From positions 1-64,000 of the forward strand of contig JAHDQY010000010.1 in the NCBI GenBank assembly GCA_018433595.1: 64,000 nucleotides of DNA, read 5' to 3'. Origin of the DNA: Synergistales bacterium (GTDB lineage Bacteria; Synergistota; Synergistia; Synergistales; Aminithiophilaceae). Shown here piece by piece: positions 17,110-25,968 of this stretch; position 1 is the first letter of the stretch; each line of letters begins with the position of its first letter. Made by a program: the position numbers and the translations under genes. The notes beneath the pieces are model-generated. The model was not told the origin of the DNA and did not search any database. It worked only from the letters and a program-made list of their open reading frames with translations.

Positions 17110-18618
17110 ATGTTCGAGGAAGAAAGCGGGACCGTGCTTGCGGAAAGACTGAGACACCCCGTCTGCCGAAGCCTTTTGCGGGACGTCACCGATGAGGAGC
17201 TCCGGGCCCTGGCCGCTCATGAGTTGGTCGCGAACAACCAGGGCTCGTCCCTTTACGTGACGCGCATCCGCTCTCGGAGCAAGGAGTTCACCGAGCTGGT
17301 CTACGCCATTGACGAGTCGCACCTGCTTCTGCTGGAGCAGGTCTGGGGCTACTTGCGCTGGCAGCAGATGATCCGCGTCACCTCCCGCATCGGCTCGCCC
17401 GAGGGAGCCCAGATCCGGACAAACCTTTACGTCACCCGCCGCTACGCCCGCATCGCCCAGATGTACAGCTACAATTTCTACCCTCAGGCCGATGAGGATT
17501 TTGCCGACATCGTCACCGTCGTCGTTCCCGAATGGCATCAGCGGAAGATTCTCGTTTTCCCCGAACATCGCGTCACCTACATCCTCGGCAGCGATTATTA
17601 CGGCGAGACCAAGATGGCGACGCTGCGCATGGCCATGCACATCGTCCGCGAGGAGATGAACGGATTGGGGCTCCACGCCGGAAGCAAGCTCGCCCGGGTC
17701 CGTGACGACGGGGGAAATCTGTCGGAAAAGGGCCTGCTCATCTTCGGCCTGTCCGGTACGGGAAAGACGACGATCACCACGGCCGATCACGGCCTGCAGT
17801 CCCCGGAGGGCGTCGAGGTCCTTCAGGACGACATCAATCTTCTTCTTTCCGACGGCTCGTCGCTGGGAACGGAGAGGAATTACTACATCAAGACCGATAA
17901 CGTCTCAAGGCAGGAGCCCCTGCTCCGAGCCGCCCGGGACAGACGGGCCATCCTGGAGAACGTCTGGGTCGACGACGACGGCGAGATCAATTTCGACAAC
18001 CACGCCATCAGCACCAACGGCCGCGGGCTCGTTCCCCGGGAGGCCATTCCCAACACGTCGGACCGGATCGACCTTCCCCGCGTCGACATCCTCCTTTTCA
18101 ACATGCGGCGCAACGACACCCCGCCGGTGGGCCGCCTTGTCTCGCCGGAACAGGCTGCTGCCTATTTCATGCTCGGCGAATCGACGATCACCAGCGCCGA
18201 AGACCCCTCCCGGGTGGGGCAGGCCAAACGCGTCGTCGGCTTCGATCCCTTTATCGTCGACCGCCCCCATACCAACGGAAACCGCCTGCTTCAGATCCTC
18301 CGCGGCAGCCCTCACATCGGCTGCTATGTCCTCAACACGGGGCGCGTCGGCGGCCGTGACGGCCTCAATGTGACTCCTGAGGTGACCTTCCGGTGCATCG
18401 AGGCCCTGCTGCGGGGGAGCCTGACCTGGCGCTACGACGACATCCTGGGTTATGAGATTCCCGAAGCCCTGCCCTTTGAGGGCGGCGAAGCCTACGATCC
18501 CTATCGCCACTACAGCCGCGAAGAATATGCCAAGGCCATCGGAGATCTTCGAAAGGAGCGCCGCGAGTATCTTCGAGGCTTCTCCGGCTTGGCCCGGGAG
18601 GTTCTCGACTCCATCTAG
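17110..18618 (+). CDS. Phosphoenolpyruvate carboxykinase (ATP-type), divergent
   Basis: The enzyme interconverts oxaloacetate plus ATP with phosphoenolpyruvate, CO2 and ADP. The kinase P-loop GLSGTGKT is at residues 213-220, followed by a QDDIN metal-site equivalent and ENVWVDDDGEINFDNHAIS. The protein (502 residues) is shorter than typical ATP-PEPCK (about 530-540) and several family signatures are altered, so it belongs to a divergent branch. An isolated GTP-independent kinase role cannot be excluded. A strong hairpin follows the gene. Confidence 0.75.
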   Translation: MFEEESGTVLAERLRHPVCRSLLRDVTDEELRALAAHELVANNQGSSLYVTRIRSRSKEFTELVYAIDESHLLLLEQVWGYLRWQQMIRVTSRIGSPEGAQIRTNLYVTRRYARIAQMYSYNFYPQADEDFADIVTVVVPEWHQRKILVFPEHRVTYILGSDYYGETKMATLRMAMHIVREEMNGLGLHAGSKLARVRDDGGNLSEKGLLIFGLSGTGKTTITTADHGLQSPEGVEVLQDDINLLLSDGSSLGTERNYYIKTDNVSRQEPLLRAARDRRAILENVWVDDDGEINFDNHAISTNGRGLVPREAIPNTSDRIDLPRVDILLFNMRRNDTPPVGRLVSPEQAAAYFMLGESTITSAEDPSRVGQAKRVVGFDPFIVDRPHTNGNRLLQILRGSPHIGCYVLNTGRVGGRDGLNVTPEVTFRCIEALLRGSLTWRYDDILGYEIPEALPFEGGEAYDPYRHYSREEYAKAIGDLRKERREYLRGFSGLAREVLDSI

Positions 18619-18659
18619 CCCGCATCCCTGCGGCCTGAAGGGTGCCGCTGCCGTTGAGA

Positions 18660-18710
18660 GGACAAGGAAAGCCGGAAAGACGCTTAGCGTCTTTCCGGCT
18701 TTCCTTGTCC
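18660..18710. terminator. Perfect 24-bp hairpin after PEPCK
   Basis: Left arm 18660-18683, loop TTA, right arm 18687-18710, all 24 pairs perfect. There is no long T-run directly after it, so it may act as a strong structural terminator or RNA-stabilising stem. Confidence 0.7.
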
Positions 18711-18999
18711 GGAGCGGCTGTGGGGGAGGGCCGCGCCGGATTTTTCTCTTTTTCCACCGTCGCCTGAAAAGCCGAGGTTCGGAGGCTCCCGTGAGGCCGA
18801 AAGGGGTGCCCCGGAAGGTTCTTCCCCACAAAGATCAGCAAAGATCAAGCCCTAGGCCCTCTTTTACCTCTGAAAAACACCCTTTTGAGGGCTTCGACAC
18901 CGATTCGTTTTAAAAAAGAGCTCTCGATTTCCTGCCTCCGGCGCGCTATAATGCCGAGTGTCAACCGCTTGAATTTATGGATGACTGGAGGTCCTCCCC
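18711..18999. other. Spacer before bioY with candidate -10
   Basis: No gene is seen. TATAAT at 18947-18952, 48 bases before the bioY start, is a likely -10 for bioY, though the -35 is poor. I found no biotin-operon BirA palindrome or riboswitch. Confidence 0.4.
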
Positions 19000-19572
19000 T
19001 TGAATCAGCGTCTTCGCCTCATGATCCTCGCCTCGCTGTTTGCCGTCCTGACCGTCGTCGGCACCTATATCCGGATTCCCTTTCCCGTCGTGCCCCTGAC
19101 GCTGCAGGTCTTCTTCGTCTATCTTGCCGGGGTTCTTCTGGGGGCGAAGGGAGGGCTGCTCTCCCAGCTCCTCTATATCGCCATGGGGCTGTTGGGGTTG
19201 CCGGTCTTTACCGTCGGCGGCGGTCTTCAGGCGATCCTGCGGCCCACCTTCGGCTTCATCGTCGGATTTGCCGCCATGGCCTACGTGACGGGAGCGCTGT
19301 CGGAGCGAAAGGGCGACCCTCGATTTCGCGACTATTTCCTGGCCTGCCTGGCCGGGATGGCCTGTCTCTACGTCGTCGGCGTGACGGGGCTTTACCTCAA
19401 CCTCAACTGGGTTGTCGGCAAGGAGGTCTCCTTGATGGGGGCCGTCAAGATCGGAGCGCTTCCCTTTCTTCCCGGTGACCTTCTGAAGGCCGTCGGAGCG
19501 GCGGCCCTGGCCCTTCGCGTGGGGAGGCCGATCCGGCAGATGCTCCGGGCCGATAGGGCCATCAAAGGGTAA
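19000..19572 (+). CDS. bioY: Biotin transporter BioY (S component)
   Basis: BioY is the membrane substrate-binding subunit for biotin in ECF-type transporters, and some act alone. The 190-residue protein has about six hydrophobic helices. It carries the family segments PLTLQVFFVYLAGVLLG near residues 32-48 and GGGLQAILRPTFGFIVGF near 70-87, followed by PFLPGDLLKA near 164. Starts at TTG 19000 nine bases after GGAGG. No bioM/bioN (EcfA/EcfT) genes are adjacent, so it would rely on a shared ECF module elsewhere. Confidence 0.92.
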   Translation: MNQRLRLMILASLFAVLTVVGTYIRIPFPVVPLTLQVFFVYLAGVLLGAKGGLLSQLLYIAMGLLGLPVFTVGGGLQAILRPTFGFIVGFAAMAYVTGALSERKGDPRFRDYFLACLAGMACLYVVGVTGLYLNLNWVVGKEVSLMGAVKIGALPFLPGDLLKAVGAAALALRVGRPIRQMLRADRAIKG

Positions 19573-19753
19573 GAAAGAGCTGACCAAGACTGACTTAAGG
19601 CGAAAGCTCCCTCCTTGATCGGAGGTCGGCTTTTTCGCGAGAGGCGGGTCTTGTGTCTTTCACGATTTCCGTCGACGGCGGAATGAGGTGCCTTTCTCCC
19701 GTGCCGTTGCTGACTTTTCGGGCTGTCTCTTTGTTTATTTCCGCTCCGGGGTC

Positions 19754-19782
19754 TTGACAGGAGGTCCGAAGCCCCCCATAAT
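19754..19782 (+). promoter_or_regulatory. Promoter of the T-box/lysine operon transcript
   Basis: TTGACA (19754-19759) and CATAAT (19777-19782) are 17 bases apart, the best sigma-70 match in the region. Transcription would begin near 19789 and run through the T-box leader. Confidence 0.75.
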
Positions 19783-19786
19783 GCCT

Positions 19787-20090
19787 CTCAATGAGAGGGA
19801 CGTCCGCTTCGGTTCGGACCGGAAGGCCGTCCTCGGGAAATTGCGATGAAACAGGTGGCTCGAGCGGGCCTACCCGTCTACAGAGAGGGACGTTCACCGG
19901 CTGAAAGACGTCCCGGCGGTGCCGCAAGATGCCCAAGGCCTGTGGAGCAGGCGCCGAAAGCCTCCGGGCGGAGTAGGCGTTCCGGCCGACCCCCGTTATC
20001 GGGTCCTCAAGGTGGAGCCTCAGGGCTCAACCGGGGTGGTACCGCGGGCTCAAGTCCCGTCCCCGACAGGGGGCGGGGCTTTTTTTATTC
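19787..20090 (+). ncRNA. T-box leader, predicted tRNA-Lys specific
   Basis: A T-box senses uncharged tRNA and decides between terminator and antiterminator. The T-box bulge GGGTGGTACCGCGG is at 20034-20047. The terminator (GTCCCGTCCCC pairing GGGGGCGGGGC) ends in seven T at 20080-20086. Stem I shows the k-turn GCGATGAA (19843-19850), lower helix ACAGG/CCTGT, and distal AGAGAGGGACG...GCTGAAAGACGTCC. Above the lower helix on the 3' side is AAG followed by a purine (19935-19938), which I read as a lysine specifier. That fits the lysine genes downstream. Specifier assignment is by hand folding. Confidence 0.85.
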
Positions 20091-20128
20091 TCGAAGGCGC
20101 GCCTGAGGCGCAGAAGGAGGTTTTTTCA

Positions 20129-20299
20129 ATGGCACAGGTGACCTGTGTGGTTTGCGAGGGACAGGTAACGCTTCCCGAGGGAGCGATGGAGGGCGAGATT
20201 CTTCTCTGCGCCGATTGCGGGACCGAGCTGGAGCTGGTGAGCCTTGATCCCCTCACCGTCGAGGAGGCCCCTCAGGTTCAGGAAGACTGGGGCGAGTAG
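20129..20299 (+). CDS. lysW: Amino-group carrier protein LysW
   Basis: LysW is a small zinc protein whose C-terminal glutamate is linked to the amino group of alpha-aminoadipate, shielding it while the side chain is processed. It has 56 residues, zinc ligands C6, C9, C27 and C30 in two CxxC pairs, and the obligatory acidic C-terminus EDWGE. ATG 20129 follows AAGGAGG. First gene behind the T-box; the lysX GTG begins two bases after its stop codon. Confidence 0.96.
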   Translation: MAQVTCVVCEGQVTLPEGAMEGEILLCADCGTELELVSLDPLTVEEAPQVQEDWGE

Positions 20300-20300
20300 G

Positions 20301-21137
20301 GTGCTGCGCATTCTCTTCACCCGTCTGAGGCAGGAGGAGAAGCTTCTCGTCGAAGCGGCCCGACGCCTCGATATCGAGGTCTCCCTCGAAGACGTGAAGG
20401 ATCGGGTCTGGGGCGGTTCGGCTCCGGAGGAGGATGTCTTCCTCTGCCGCTGCATCGGCCACGGCCAGAACCTGGCGCTGGCCCGCCATCTCGAGGGGCG
20501 GGGGCGCCGCGTCGTCAACCCCGCCGCCGTCATGGAACTCTGCGGCGACAAGCTGGCCACGACAGCGGCTCTCGAGGCCGCGTCGATCCCTCAGCCGGCC
20601 TATCGGCTGGCCCTCTCCGAAGAAGGGGCTCTGGCGGCCGTCGAAGAGATCGGCTACCCCGCCGTGCTCAAACCCGTTACGGGAAGCTGGGGGCGGCTGC
20701 TTGCCAAGGTGAACGACCGAGAGGCCGCCGAGGCCGTCGTGGAACACAAGAGTCATCTCGGCGCCCACCACCAGATTTTCTACGTCCAGCAGTACATCGA
20801 GAAGAGCGGTTCCGACGTGAGGGCCTTCATCGTCGGAGGCGAGCCGATCTGTGCCATCCGCCGCGAGAGCGGCCACTGGATCACCAATACGGCCCGGGGC
20901 GGGAAGGCCTGCGCCCAGCCTGTCGAGGGCGAGCTGGACGCCGTTCTTCGCCGCGTCCACAGGGCCATCGGCGGCGACTTTCTGGCCGTCGACCTCTTCG
21001 GAACCGACGGGGGCTGGCTGGTCAACGAAGTCAACGACGGCGCCGAGTTCCGCAACTCCATCGCCCCCACCGGCGTCGATATCCCCGCAGCCGTCGTCCG
21101 CCACTGCGCCGGACTGGGCCGCTTGAGGAGCCGATGA
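20301..21137 (+). CDS. lysX: LysW:alpha-aminoadipate ligase LysX (ATP-grasp)
   Basis: LysX uses ATP to join alpha-aminoadipate to the C-terminal glutamate of LysW. The ATP-grasp fold is visible: CGDKLATTAALE near residue 75, YPAVLKPVTGSWGR near 117-130, VQQYIEK near 159 and the metal-binding WLVNEVNDGAEFRNS near 238-252. A GTG at 20301 is used; the open frame upstream overlaps lysW and has no ribosome site. The Lys-specific T-box favours LysX over the arginine-pathway ArgX, which I cannot separate by motif alone. An intrinsic terminator follows. Confidence 0.9.
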   Translation: MLRILFTRLRQEEKLLVEAARRLDIEVSLEDVKDRVWGGSAPEEDVFLCRCIGHGQNLALARHLEGRGRRVVNPAAVMELCGDKLATTAALEAASIPQPAYRLALSEEGALAAVEEIGYPAVLKPVTGSWGRLLAKVNDREAAEAVVEHKSHLGAHHQIFYVQQYIEKSGSDVRAFIVGGEPICAIRRESGHWITNTARGGKACAQPVEGELDAVLRRVHRAIGGDFLAVDLFGTDGGWLVNEVNDGAEFRNSIAPTGVDIPAAVVRHCAGLGRLRSR

Positions 21138-21280
21138 CCGTGAGAGCCTTTTACGACGACAGAACGAAGGTCAAAGGGACCGTCGCCCGAAAGCGGGGGC
21201 TCAAACGGTCGTGGACCGGTCCGGGAGGTGTTTCTTCGTAGCGCTGATTCGCTGATTTGATGAAGAGACGTTCCGGAAGC

Positions 21281-21313
21281 GGTCCGCATCCCAGGGGGAG
21301 GCGGACCTTTTTT
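21281..21313 (+). terminator. Intrinsic terminator between lysX and lysY
   Basis: GGTCCGC (21281-21287) pairs with GCGGACC (21301-21307), followed by six T (21308-21313). It lies within the lysine gene run, 24 bases before lysY, so it may only partly terminate and set the lysWX to lysYZJK ratio. Confidence 0.75.
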
Positions 21314-21336
21314 ATAGATAGAAGGAGGAAGTTTTC

Positions 21337-22377
21337 ATGATACGAGTCGTCATCTGGGGAGGGACGGGACTGGCGGGAGGGGAGCTGCTGAGACTCCTGG
21401 CCGGCCATGGCGGGATGGAGGTCGTCGCCGTCACGTCGAGACGCAGGGCCGGTCAGCCTCTCTGGACCGTTCACCCTCATCTCCGTCCCGACTATCCCGA
21501 GATGCTGTTCATCTCGCCCGACGAGGCCGAGGCCGTCGAAGCCGATCTGGCCTTTCTGGCTCTCCCTCACGGGTCGGCCTTCCCTGTAGCCTCCCGCTGC
21601 CTCGATCGGGGGCTGAAGGTCGTCGACCTTTCGGCCGATCTGCGTCTTCACGACGGGGCCCTTCGGGCGGCCTGGTACGGCGCCGGCGGAGCTCCCCAGG
21701 AGCTTGTCGACAGGGCCGTCTACGGTCTGCCGGAGCTGCACCGCGACGAGTTGGCCGGTGCTGATCTGGCCTCGGGCGTGGGGTGCAACGCCACGGCTCT
21801 CAACGTGGCCCTCTTTCCCCTGGCCCGGGCCGGCCTGCTGGAGGAGGTGCGGGCCGAGTGCCGCGTCGGCTCCTCCGAAGGCGGGGCGACGCCTTCCGAG
21901 GGAGGTCATCATCCCTTCCGGAGCCGGGCCCTGCGCGTCATCGAGCCCTTCCGCCACCGCCACATGGCCGAGGCCCTTCAGGAGCTGAACCTTGACGCTG
22001 CCCGCCTCACGCTGACGATGACGGCCGTCGAGCTGGTCCGGGGCATCCAGATGGCCGCCCAGATCCGCCTCGCCGAAAAGGTGCGCGAGGCCGATCTCTG
22101 GAAGCTCTACCGTCGGGCTTTCGACGGGGAGTTTTTCCTTCACCTCACCCCGGCTCGGCCCAGCCACCTCCGCTTTCCCGATCCCCGGCTCGTCCTGGGA
22201 AGCAACCGGGCCCTCGTCGGTTTCGCCCTCCACGACGACGGCAGGCGCCTTCTCGTCGTCAGCGCCATCGACAACCTGATCAAGGGGGCGGCGGGGTCGG
22301 CCCTTCAGTCGGCCAATCTCATGACGGGTCTCGACGAGAGAAGGGGCCTCGATCTGCGCCCCTGTTACCCCGCCTGA
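21337..22377 (+). CDS. lysY: [LysW]-aminoadipate 6-phosphate reductase LysY
   Basis: This NADPH-dependent reductase, homologous to ArgC, turns LysW-gamma-alpha-aminoadipyl phosphate into the semialdehyde. The Rossmann start VVIWGGTGLAGGELLRLL is at residues 4-21. The catalytic cysteine is C150 in GVGCNATA, and HRHMAE-type C-terminal residues and NLIKGAAGSA near 315 are conserved. It is 346 residues, normal for the family. ATG 21337 follows GGAGGAAG. Placed after the lysW-lysX terminator and before the kinase. Confidence 0.92.
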   Translation: MIRVVIWGGTGLAGGELLRLLAGHGGMEVVAVTSRRRAGQPLWTVHPHLRPDYPEMLFISPDEAEAVEADLAFLALPHGSAFPVASRCLDRGLKVVDLSADLRLHDGALRAAWYGAGGAPQELVDRAVYGLPELHRDELAGADLASGVGCNATALNVALFPLARAGLLEEVRAECRVGSSEGGATPSEGGHHPFRSRALRVIEPFRHRHMAEALQELNLDAARLTLTMTAVELVRGIQMAAQIRLAEKVREADLWKLYRRAFDGEFFLHLTPARPSHLRFPDPRLVLGSNRALVGFALHDDGRRLLVVSAIDNLIKGAAGSALQSANLMTGLDERRGLDLRPCYPA

Positions 22378-22432
22378 GGGGACTCAAGGCGTGCGTAGGC
22401 TTTGATAAATTCTGACTTTGGAGGTCATGACC

Positions 22433-23281
22433 ATGATCGGCGTCGTCAAGATCGGCGGAGCTTCCGGTAACGACACGCGTTTTCTTCTGGAGGATCTGGC
22501 CCGTCGGGTTCGTTCCGGCGAGCGCTGGGTCCTCGTCCACGGCGCCAGCGGCGTCACCGACGTCCTCTGTGAGGCGGCGGGCGTCGCCTGCCGCTACGTG
22601 ACCAGCCCCAGCGGCTACCGCAGCCGCTACGTCGGCCCCGCCGAGCGGGCCCTCTTCGAGGCGGCGGCTCTCTCCTTTTCCTGCCGCCTCTCGTCGGAAC
22701 TGGCCGCCTGCGGCGTGGCGGCCGCCGTCCTTCGGCCCGACGCGGCCCGGACGGCCCGAGCCGAGCGCAAGGCCGTCCTCCGGGCCGTTGAGGGGAGCCG
22801 GCGCTTCATCCTTCGGGATAACTACAGCGGCACTGTATCGGCCATCGACAGGCTCCCGCTGGAGTCCGCCTGGAAGGCCGGGGCCCTGCCGCTCCTGCCG
22901 CCGCTGGCCTTCGACGACGAGAGCGGCCTCAACCTCAACGTCGACGGCGACCGTCTCGCCGCCGCCGTCGCTGCCTCCATCGGCGCCGACGTGATGGTGA
23001 TTCTGAGCAACGTGCCGGGGCTGATGGAGGATCTCTCCCGCCCCGATAGTCTCGTCCGCAGGGGGAGTCTCGACGGTTGGGAGCGCCTGGAGCGGATGGC
23101 CGAGGGGAACATGAAGAGGAAGCTTCTAGCCTGCCGGGAGGCTCTCGAAGGGGGGCTGGAGAGGGTCGTCCTCTCCGACAGCCGCTGCGAGAGACCGTTG
23201 ACCCATGCCGTCGAGGGAGGAGGGAGTCAGCTTTGGAACAGCCTGTCAGCGCTTCGGAGCTCTATGGCGGTCGCGGGATAA
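22433..23281 (+). CDS. lysZ: [LysW]-aminoadipate kinase LysZ
   Basis: LysZ, an ArgB-like amino-acid kinase, phosphorylates the side-chain carboxyl of LysW-bound aminoadipate. Features are VVKIGGASGND near residue 4-14, WVLVHGASG near 37, and the NLNVDGDRLAAAVAASIGAD region near 165-184, followed by ILSNVPGLM. ATG 22433 lies nine bases after TTTGGAGG and is preferred over the upstream ATG at 22427 and TTG at 22418. The 3' end overlaps the lysJ start by 49 bases. Confidence 0.92.
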   Translation: MIGVVKIGGASGNDTRFLLEDLARRVRSGERWVLVHGASGVTDVLCEAAGVACRYVTSPSGYRSRYVGPAERALFEAAALSFSCRLSSELAACGVAAAVLRPDAARTARAERKAVLRAVEGSRRFILRDNYSGTVSAIDRLPLESAWKAGALPLLPPLAFDDESGLNLNVDGDRLAAAVAASIGADVMVILSNVPGLMEDLSRPDSLVRRGSLDGWERLERMAEGNMKRKLLACREALEGGLERVVLSDSRCERPLTHAVEGGGSQLWNSLSALRSSMAVAG

Positions 23282-24372
23282 GGATCGTCTCCGGCCAGGG
23301 GGTGACGGTCCGCGACGAGGAGGGGAGGGAGTATCTCGACTTCCTCTGCGGCCACGGGGCGGCTTTATTCGGTCACGCCCACCCCGATCTGCGCCAGGCC
23401 CTTGCCGAGGCCTCGGCCTCTCCCTGGACGATCGGCATGGGCCTTGACGCTCCCGCCCGCCGGGGCTTTCTCGATCTTCTGGCGAGCCTCCTCGACGGGG
23501 GAGAGGCCTACCTGGCCAACAGCGGGGCCGAGGCGATCGAGGCGGCCCTCAAGCTGGTTCTTCTTCTCCGCCCGAGGAGGCCGCGGATCCTTGCCGCCCG
23601 AAGGGGCTTTCACGGCCGGACCCTGGGGGCGCTGGCCCTGACCTTCAATCCCCACTACCGCAGGCCCTGGAAGGACGCCCTTCTGCCCGTCGAATTTCAC
23701 GCCGTCGAGGAATTGCCCGGCCAGGTCGACGAGAGGACGGCGGCCGTCTTCATCGAGCCCGTCCAGGGCGAAGGGGGCGTCTTCCCCCTCGACGGCGGCG
23801 TCGGGAGGGAGCTTTCGGCGGCCTGCCGCAAAAGCGGCGCCCTCCTCGTCGCCGACGAGATCCAGTCAGGCTGGGGCCGCTGCGGATCTCTCCTGGCGTC
23901 ATCCCTCGTCGGCCTCGACCCCGACGTGGTGACCCTCGCCAAGGGGATCGCCGGAGGCCTTCCCGCCGGTGCCGTCGTCTGGAAGGCCTGTCACGGCGGC
24001 TTTCCCGCCATGAGCCACGGCTCGACCTACGGGGGAAACCCCCTTGTCTGCGCCGTGGCCCTCAGGGGGCATGAGGTGATTCTTCGGGACGGTCTCCTGG
24101 AAAGGTCAGCAAAGGTCGGTTCTTATCTACGCTCCGGGATCTCCCGATTGGGCCATCCCGGCATCGTCGATGTCCGCGGCATGGGGCTTCTCGTCGGCGT
24201 CGAGGTCCGGGGACGGTCGGCTCCCGTCGTCCGGGCTCTTCAGGAACGGGGGCTTCTGGCCCTGCCCGCCGGACCCCAGGTGGTCCGCTTTCTTCCTCCC
24301 CTGACGGCCGGCGAGGCCGACTGCGACCGGGCCGTCGACATCCTGGCGGCGGCGCTGAACGAGGCCGAATGA
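23233..24372 (+). CDS. lysJ: [LysW]-aminoadipate semialdehyde aminotransferase LysJ
   Basis: A class-III PLP aminotransferase that converts LysW-aminoadipate semialdehyde to LysW-lysine with glutamate as donor. Motifs: YLANSGAEAIEAALKL near residues 93-108, EPVQGEGG near 175, VADEIQSGWGR near 206-216 and the Schiff-base lysine K237 in TLAKGIAGG. TTG 23233 after GGAGGGAG is the likely start, inside the end of lysZ; the long open frame upstream in lysZ is not needed for the fold. It overlaps lysK by four bases. Confidence 0.92.
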   Translation: MEQPVSASELYGGRGIRIVSGQGVTVRDEEGREYLDFLCGHGAALFGHAHPDLRQALAEASASPWTIGMGLDAPARRGFLDLLASLLDGGEAYLANSGAEAIEAALKLVLLLRPRRPRILAARRGFHGRTLGALALTFNPHYRRPWKDALLPVEFHAVEELPGQVDERTAAVFIEPVQGEGGVFPLDGGVGRELSAACRKSGALLVADEIQSGWGRCGSLLASSLVGLDPDVVTLAKGIAGGLPAGAVVWKACHGGFPAMSHGSTYGGNPLVCAVALRGHEVILRDGLLERSAKVGSYLRSGISRLGHPGIVDVRGMGLLVGVEVRGRSAPVVRALQERGLLALPAGPQVVRFLPPLTAGEADCDRAVDILAAALNEAE

Positions 24373-25421
24373 TGACGGCCCCGGAGCGGTTCCTCATCGA
24401 CCTCGTCGCACTGGCCAGCGTCAGCGGCGACGAGGCTCGGGCCGCCGCCTTCCTGGCCCGGCGCCTGACCGATTTCGGCTGGAGCTCCGTCGAGACCGAC
24501 AGGGTCGGGAACGTCATCGGCAGGCGGGGCGAGGGAAAGAGGGAGCTGCTCCTCGTCGGCCACATCGACACCGTCCCCGGAGGTCCTCCCTTCCGCCTTG
24601 ACGGTGACCTCCTCTGGGGACGGGGCGCCGTCGACGCCAAGGGACCCTTGTGCGCTCTCGTCGCGGCGGGAGGGGCCCTTCCCCTTCCCGAGGGGTGGCG
24701 GGTGACCGTCGTCGCCGCCGTCGGCGAGGAGCGCGATTCCCGCGGCATGCGCCACCGCCTGGATTGTCACGCTCCGGCGGGCTGCGTCATCGGCGAGCCT
24801 TCGGGGACGACGGGCGTCACCATCGCCTACCGGGGACGCCTCCTCCTGGCCCTGTCGGCCGCCGACGGCGGCGCCCACCGCAGCGGCGACGCCGGACCCC
24901 TGACGGCGACGCTCCTTTCCGCCGGTTCCGTCATCGACCGCGTCATGGAGCTCGACGATCCGTCGCGGCTCGTCATCGATCGTCCCGCGGCGGCGGTGGC
25001 CGCCATGGCCGGCGAGGAGCGGGAGGGGAGATCGGCCCGGATCGAGATTGACGTCCGTCTCCCCCTCGGGGCGGATGTCGAGGCCTGGCGGGCCGATCTG
25101 AGCTCCCACGTCCGGGAGGGAGTCGCCGTCGATTGCCTCGACGCCGTGGCCGCCCATTCGGTGGGGCGCTCCGACGCCATGGCCAGGGCTCTGGCCGCAG
25201 GGGTGCGGGCCTGCGGCGACAGGCCGGCTTTCCTCGTCAAGGGAGGAACGGCCGACTTCAACCTGGCCGCGGGCTGGGGCTGTCCCCTGGCGGCCTACGG
25301 TCCCGGCGACAGCCGTCTCGACCACACCGACGAGGAACGGCTCTCCCTGGCCGAGTTCGCCCGAAGCGTGGTCGTCCTCCGGGCCGGCCTGGAGCGCTTC
25401 GTCGGCCCGGGGGTTTCGTAA
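24369..25421 (+). CDS. lysK: [LysW]-lysine hydrolase LysK
   Basis: LysK, an M20-type zinc hydrolase, releases lysine from LysW-lysine in the last pathway step. Metal-site segments are LLVGHIDTVPGG near residues 58-69, the WGRGAVDAKG loop near 80-89, and VGEERDSRG near 119-127. The 350-residue length is standard. ATG 24369 overlaps the lysJ stop (ATGA). A 33-bp bidirectional hairpin begins at its last base, closing the operon. Confidence 0.92.
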   Translation: MMTAPERFLIDLVALASVSGDEARAAAFLARRLTDFGWSSVETDRVGNVIGRRGEGKRELLLVGHIDTVPGGPPFRLDGDLLWGRGAVDAKGPLCALVAAGGALPLPEGWRVTVVAAVGEERDSRGMRHRLDCHAPAGCVIGEPSGTTGVTIAYRGRLLLALSAADGGAHRSGDAGPLTATLLSAGSVIDRVMELDDPSRLVIDRPAAAVAAMAGEEREGRSARIEIDVRLPLGADVEAWRADLSSHVREGVAVDCLDAVAAHSVGRSDAMARALAAGVRACGDRPAFLVKGGTADFNLAAGWGCPLAAYGPGDSRLDHTDEERLSLAEFARSVVVLRAGLERFVGPGVS

Positions 25422-25490
25422 GAAAAGACGCAGAAGACGCGAGCAGGGCCGCCGGAAGGCGGCCCTGCTCGCGTCTTCTGCGTCTTTTCT
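25421..25490. terminator. Perfect 33-bp bidirectional terminator
   Basis: Arms 25421-25453 and 25458-25490 pair perfectly around a GGAA loop. The outer edge has AAAA on one side and TTTT on the other, so it can stop both the lysine operon and the convergent hypothetical gene. Confidence 0.88.
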
Positions 25491-25506
25491 CGGGGCGAAT
25501 GGAAGA

Positions 25507-25968
25507 TCAGATATCCCAGGCCCTCGCCGCGTAAAAGAAGGCCTCGGGGGCGGGTACCGACGGAGGAAGCAACTCCTGGAGAAGAACCATCTCGGCCCAG
25601 TGGCCGCGGTGTTCTTCCCGAATCGACTCTTCGGTGGCGAGAAACTGGTCGACAAGGACGGCCAGGTAGAGGACGTTGATCCCCTCCCGGCGATGAGCGT
25701 CTTCCATGACGCTCCGGATGCGGATGCGGAGCGGGGCCGGGAGGCTTTCCAGAGAGGAGGAGCGTGTCACCTCGGGCGAGAGGCCGAGGATTTCCTCGAA
25801 ATGACGCTGATAGACGGCAGCCCGCTCCTTGCTGAGCGAGCCGAAGAGGGTATGGTCTGGAGCGGGGGGCGGAACGGCTTTCCTTTTCTTGCGAGGGAGC
25901 CGCCCCTTGAGCAGCCGCTCCAGGGGCAACAGGATACGCTTCAAAGAGAAGGACGAGGAGTTTTTCAA
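25507..25968 (-). CDS. Hypothetical protein, 153 residues
   Basis: I do not recognise this family. The start is TTG 25968 behind GGGGAGGTG, a good ribosome site. The N-terminal third is basic with a proline-rich stretch (KKRKAVPPPAP), and the rest is predicted helical with Leu- and Glu-rich segments and no membrane helix, cysteine pair or signal peptide. It stands alone, convergent with lysK and divergent from the kinase gene at 26143. Confidence 0.6.
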   Translation of the reverse strand: MKNSSSFSLKRILLPLERLLKGRLPRKKRKAVPPPAPDHTLFGSLSKERAAVYQRHFEEILGLSPEVTRSSSLESLPAPLRIRIRSVMEDAHRREGINVLYLAVLVDQFLATEESIREEHRGHWAEMVLLQELLPPSVPAPEAFFYAARAWDI

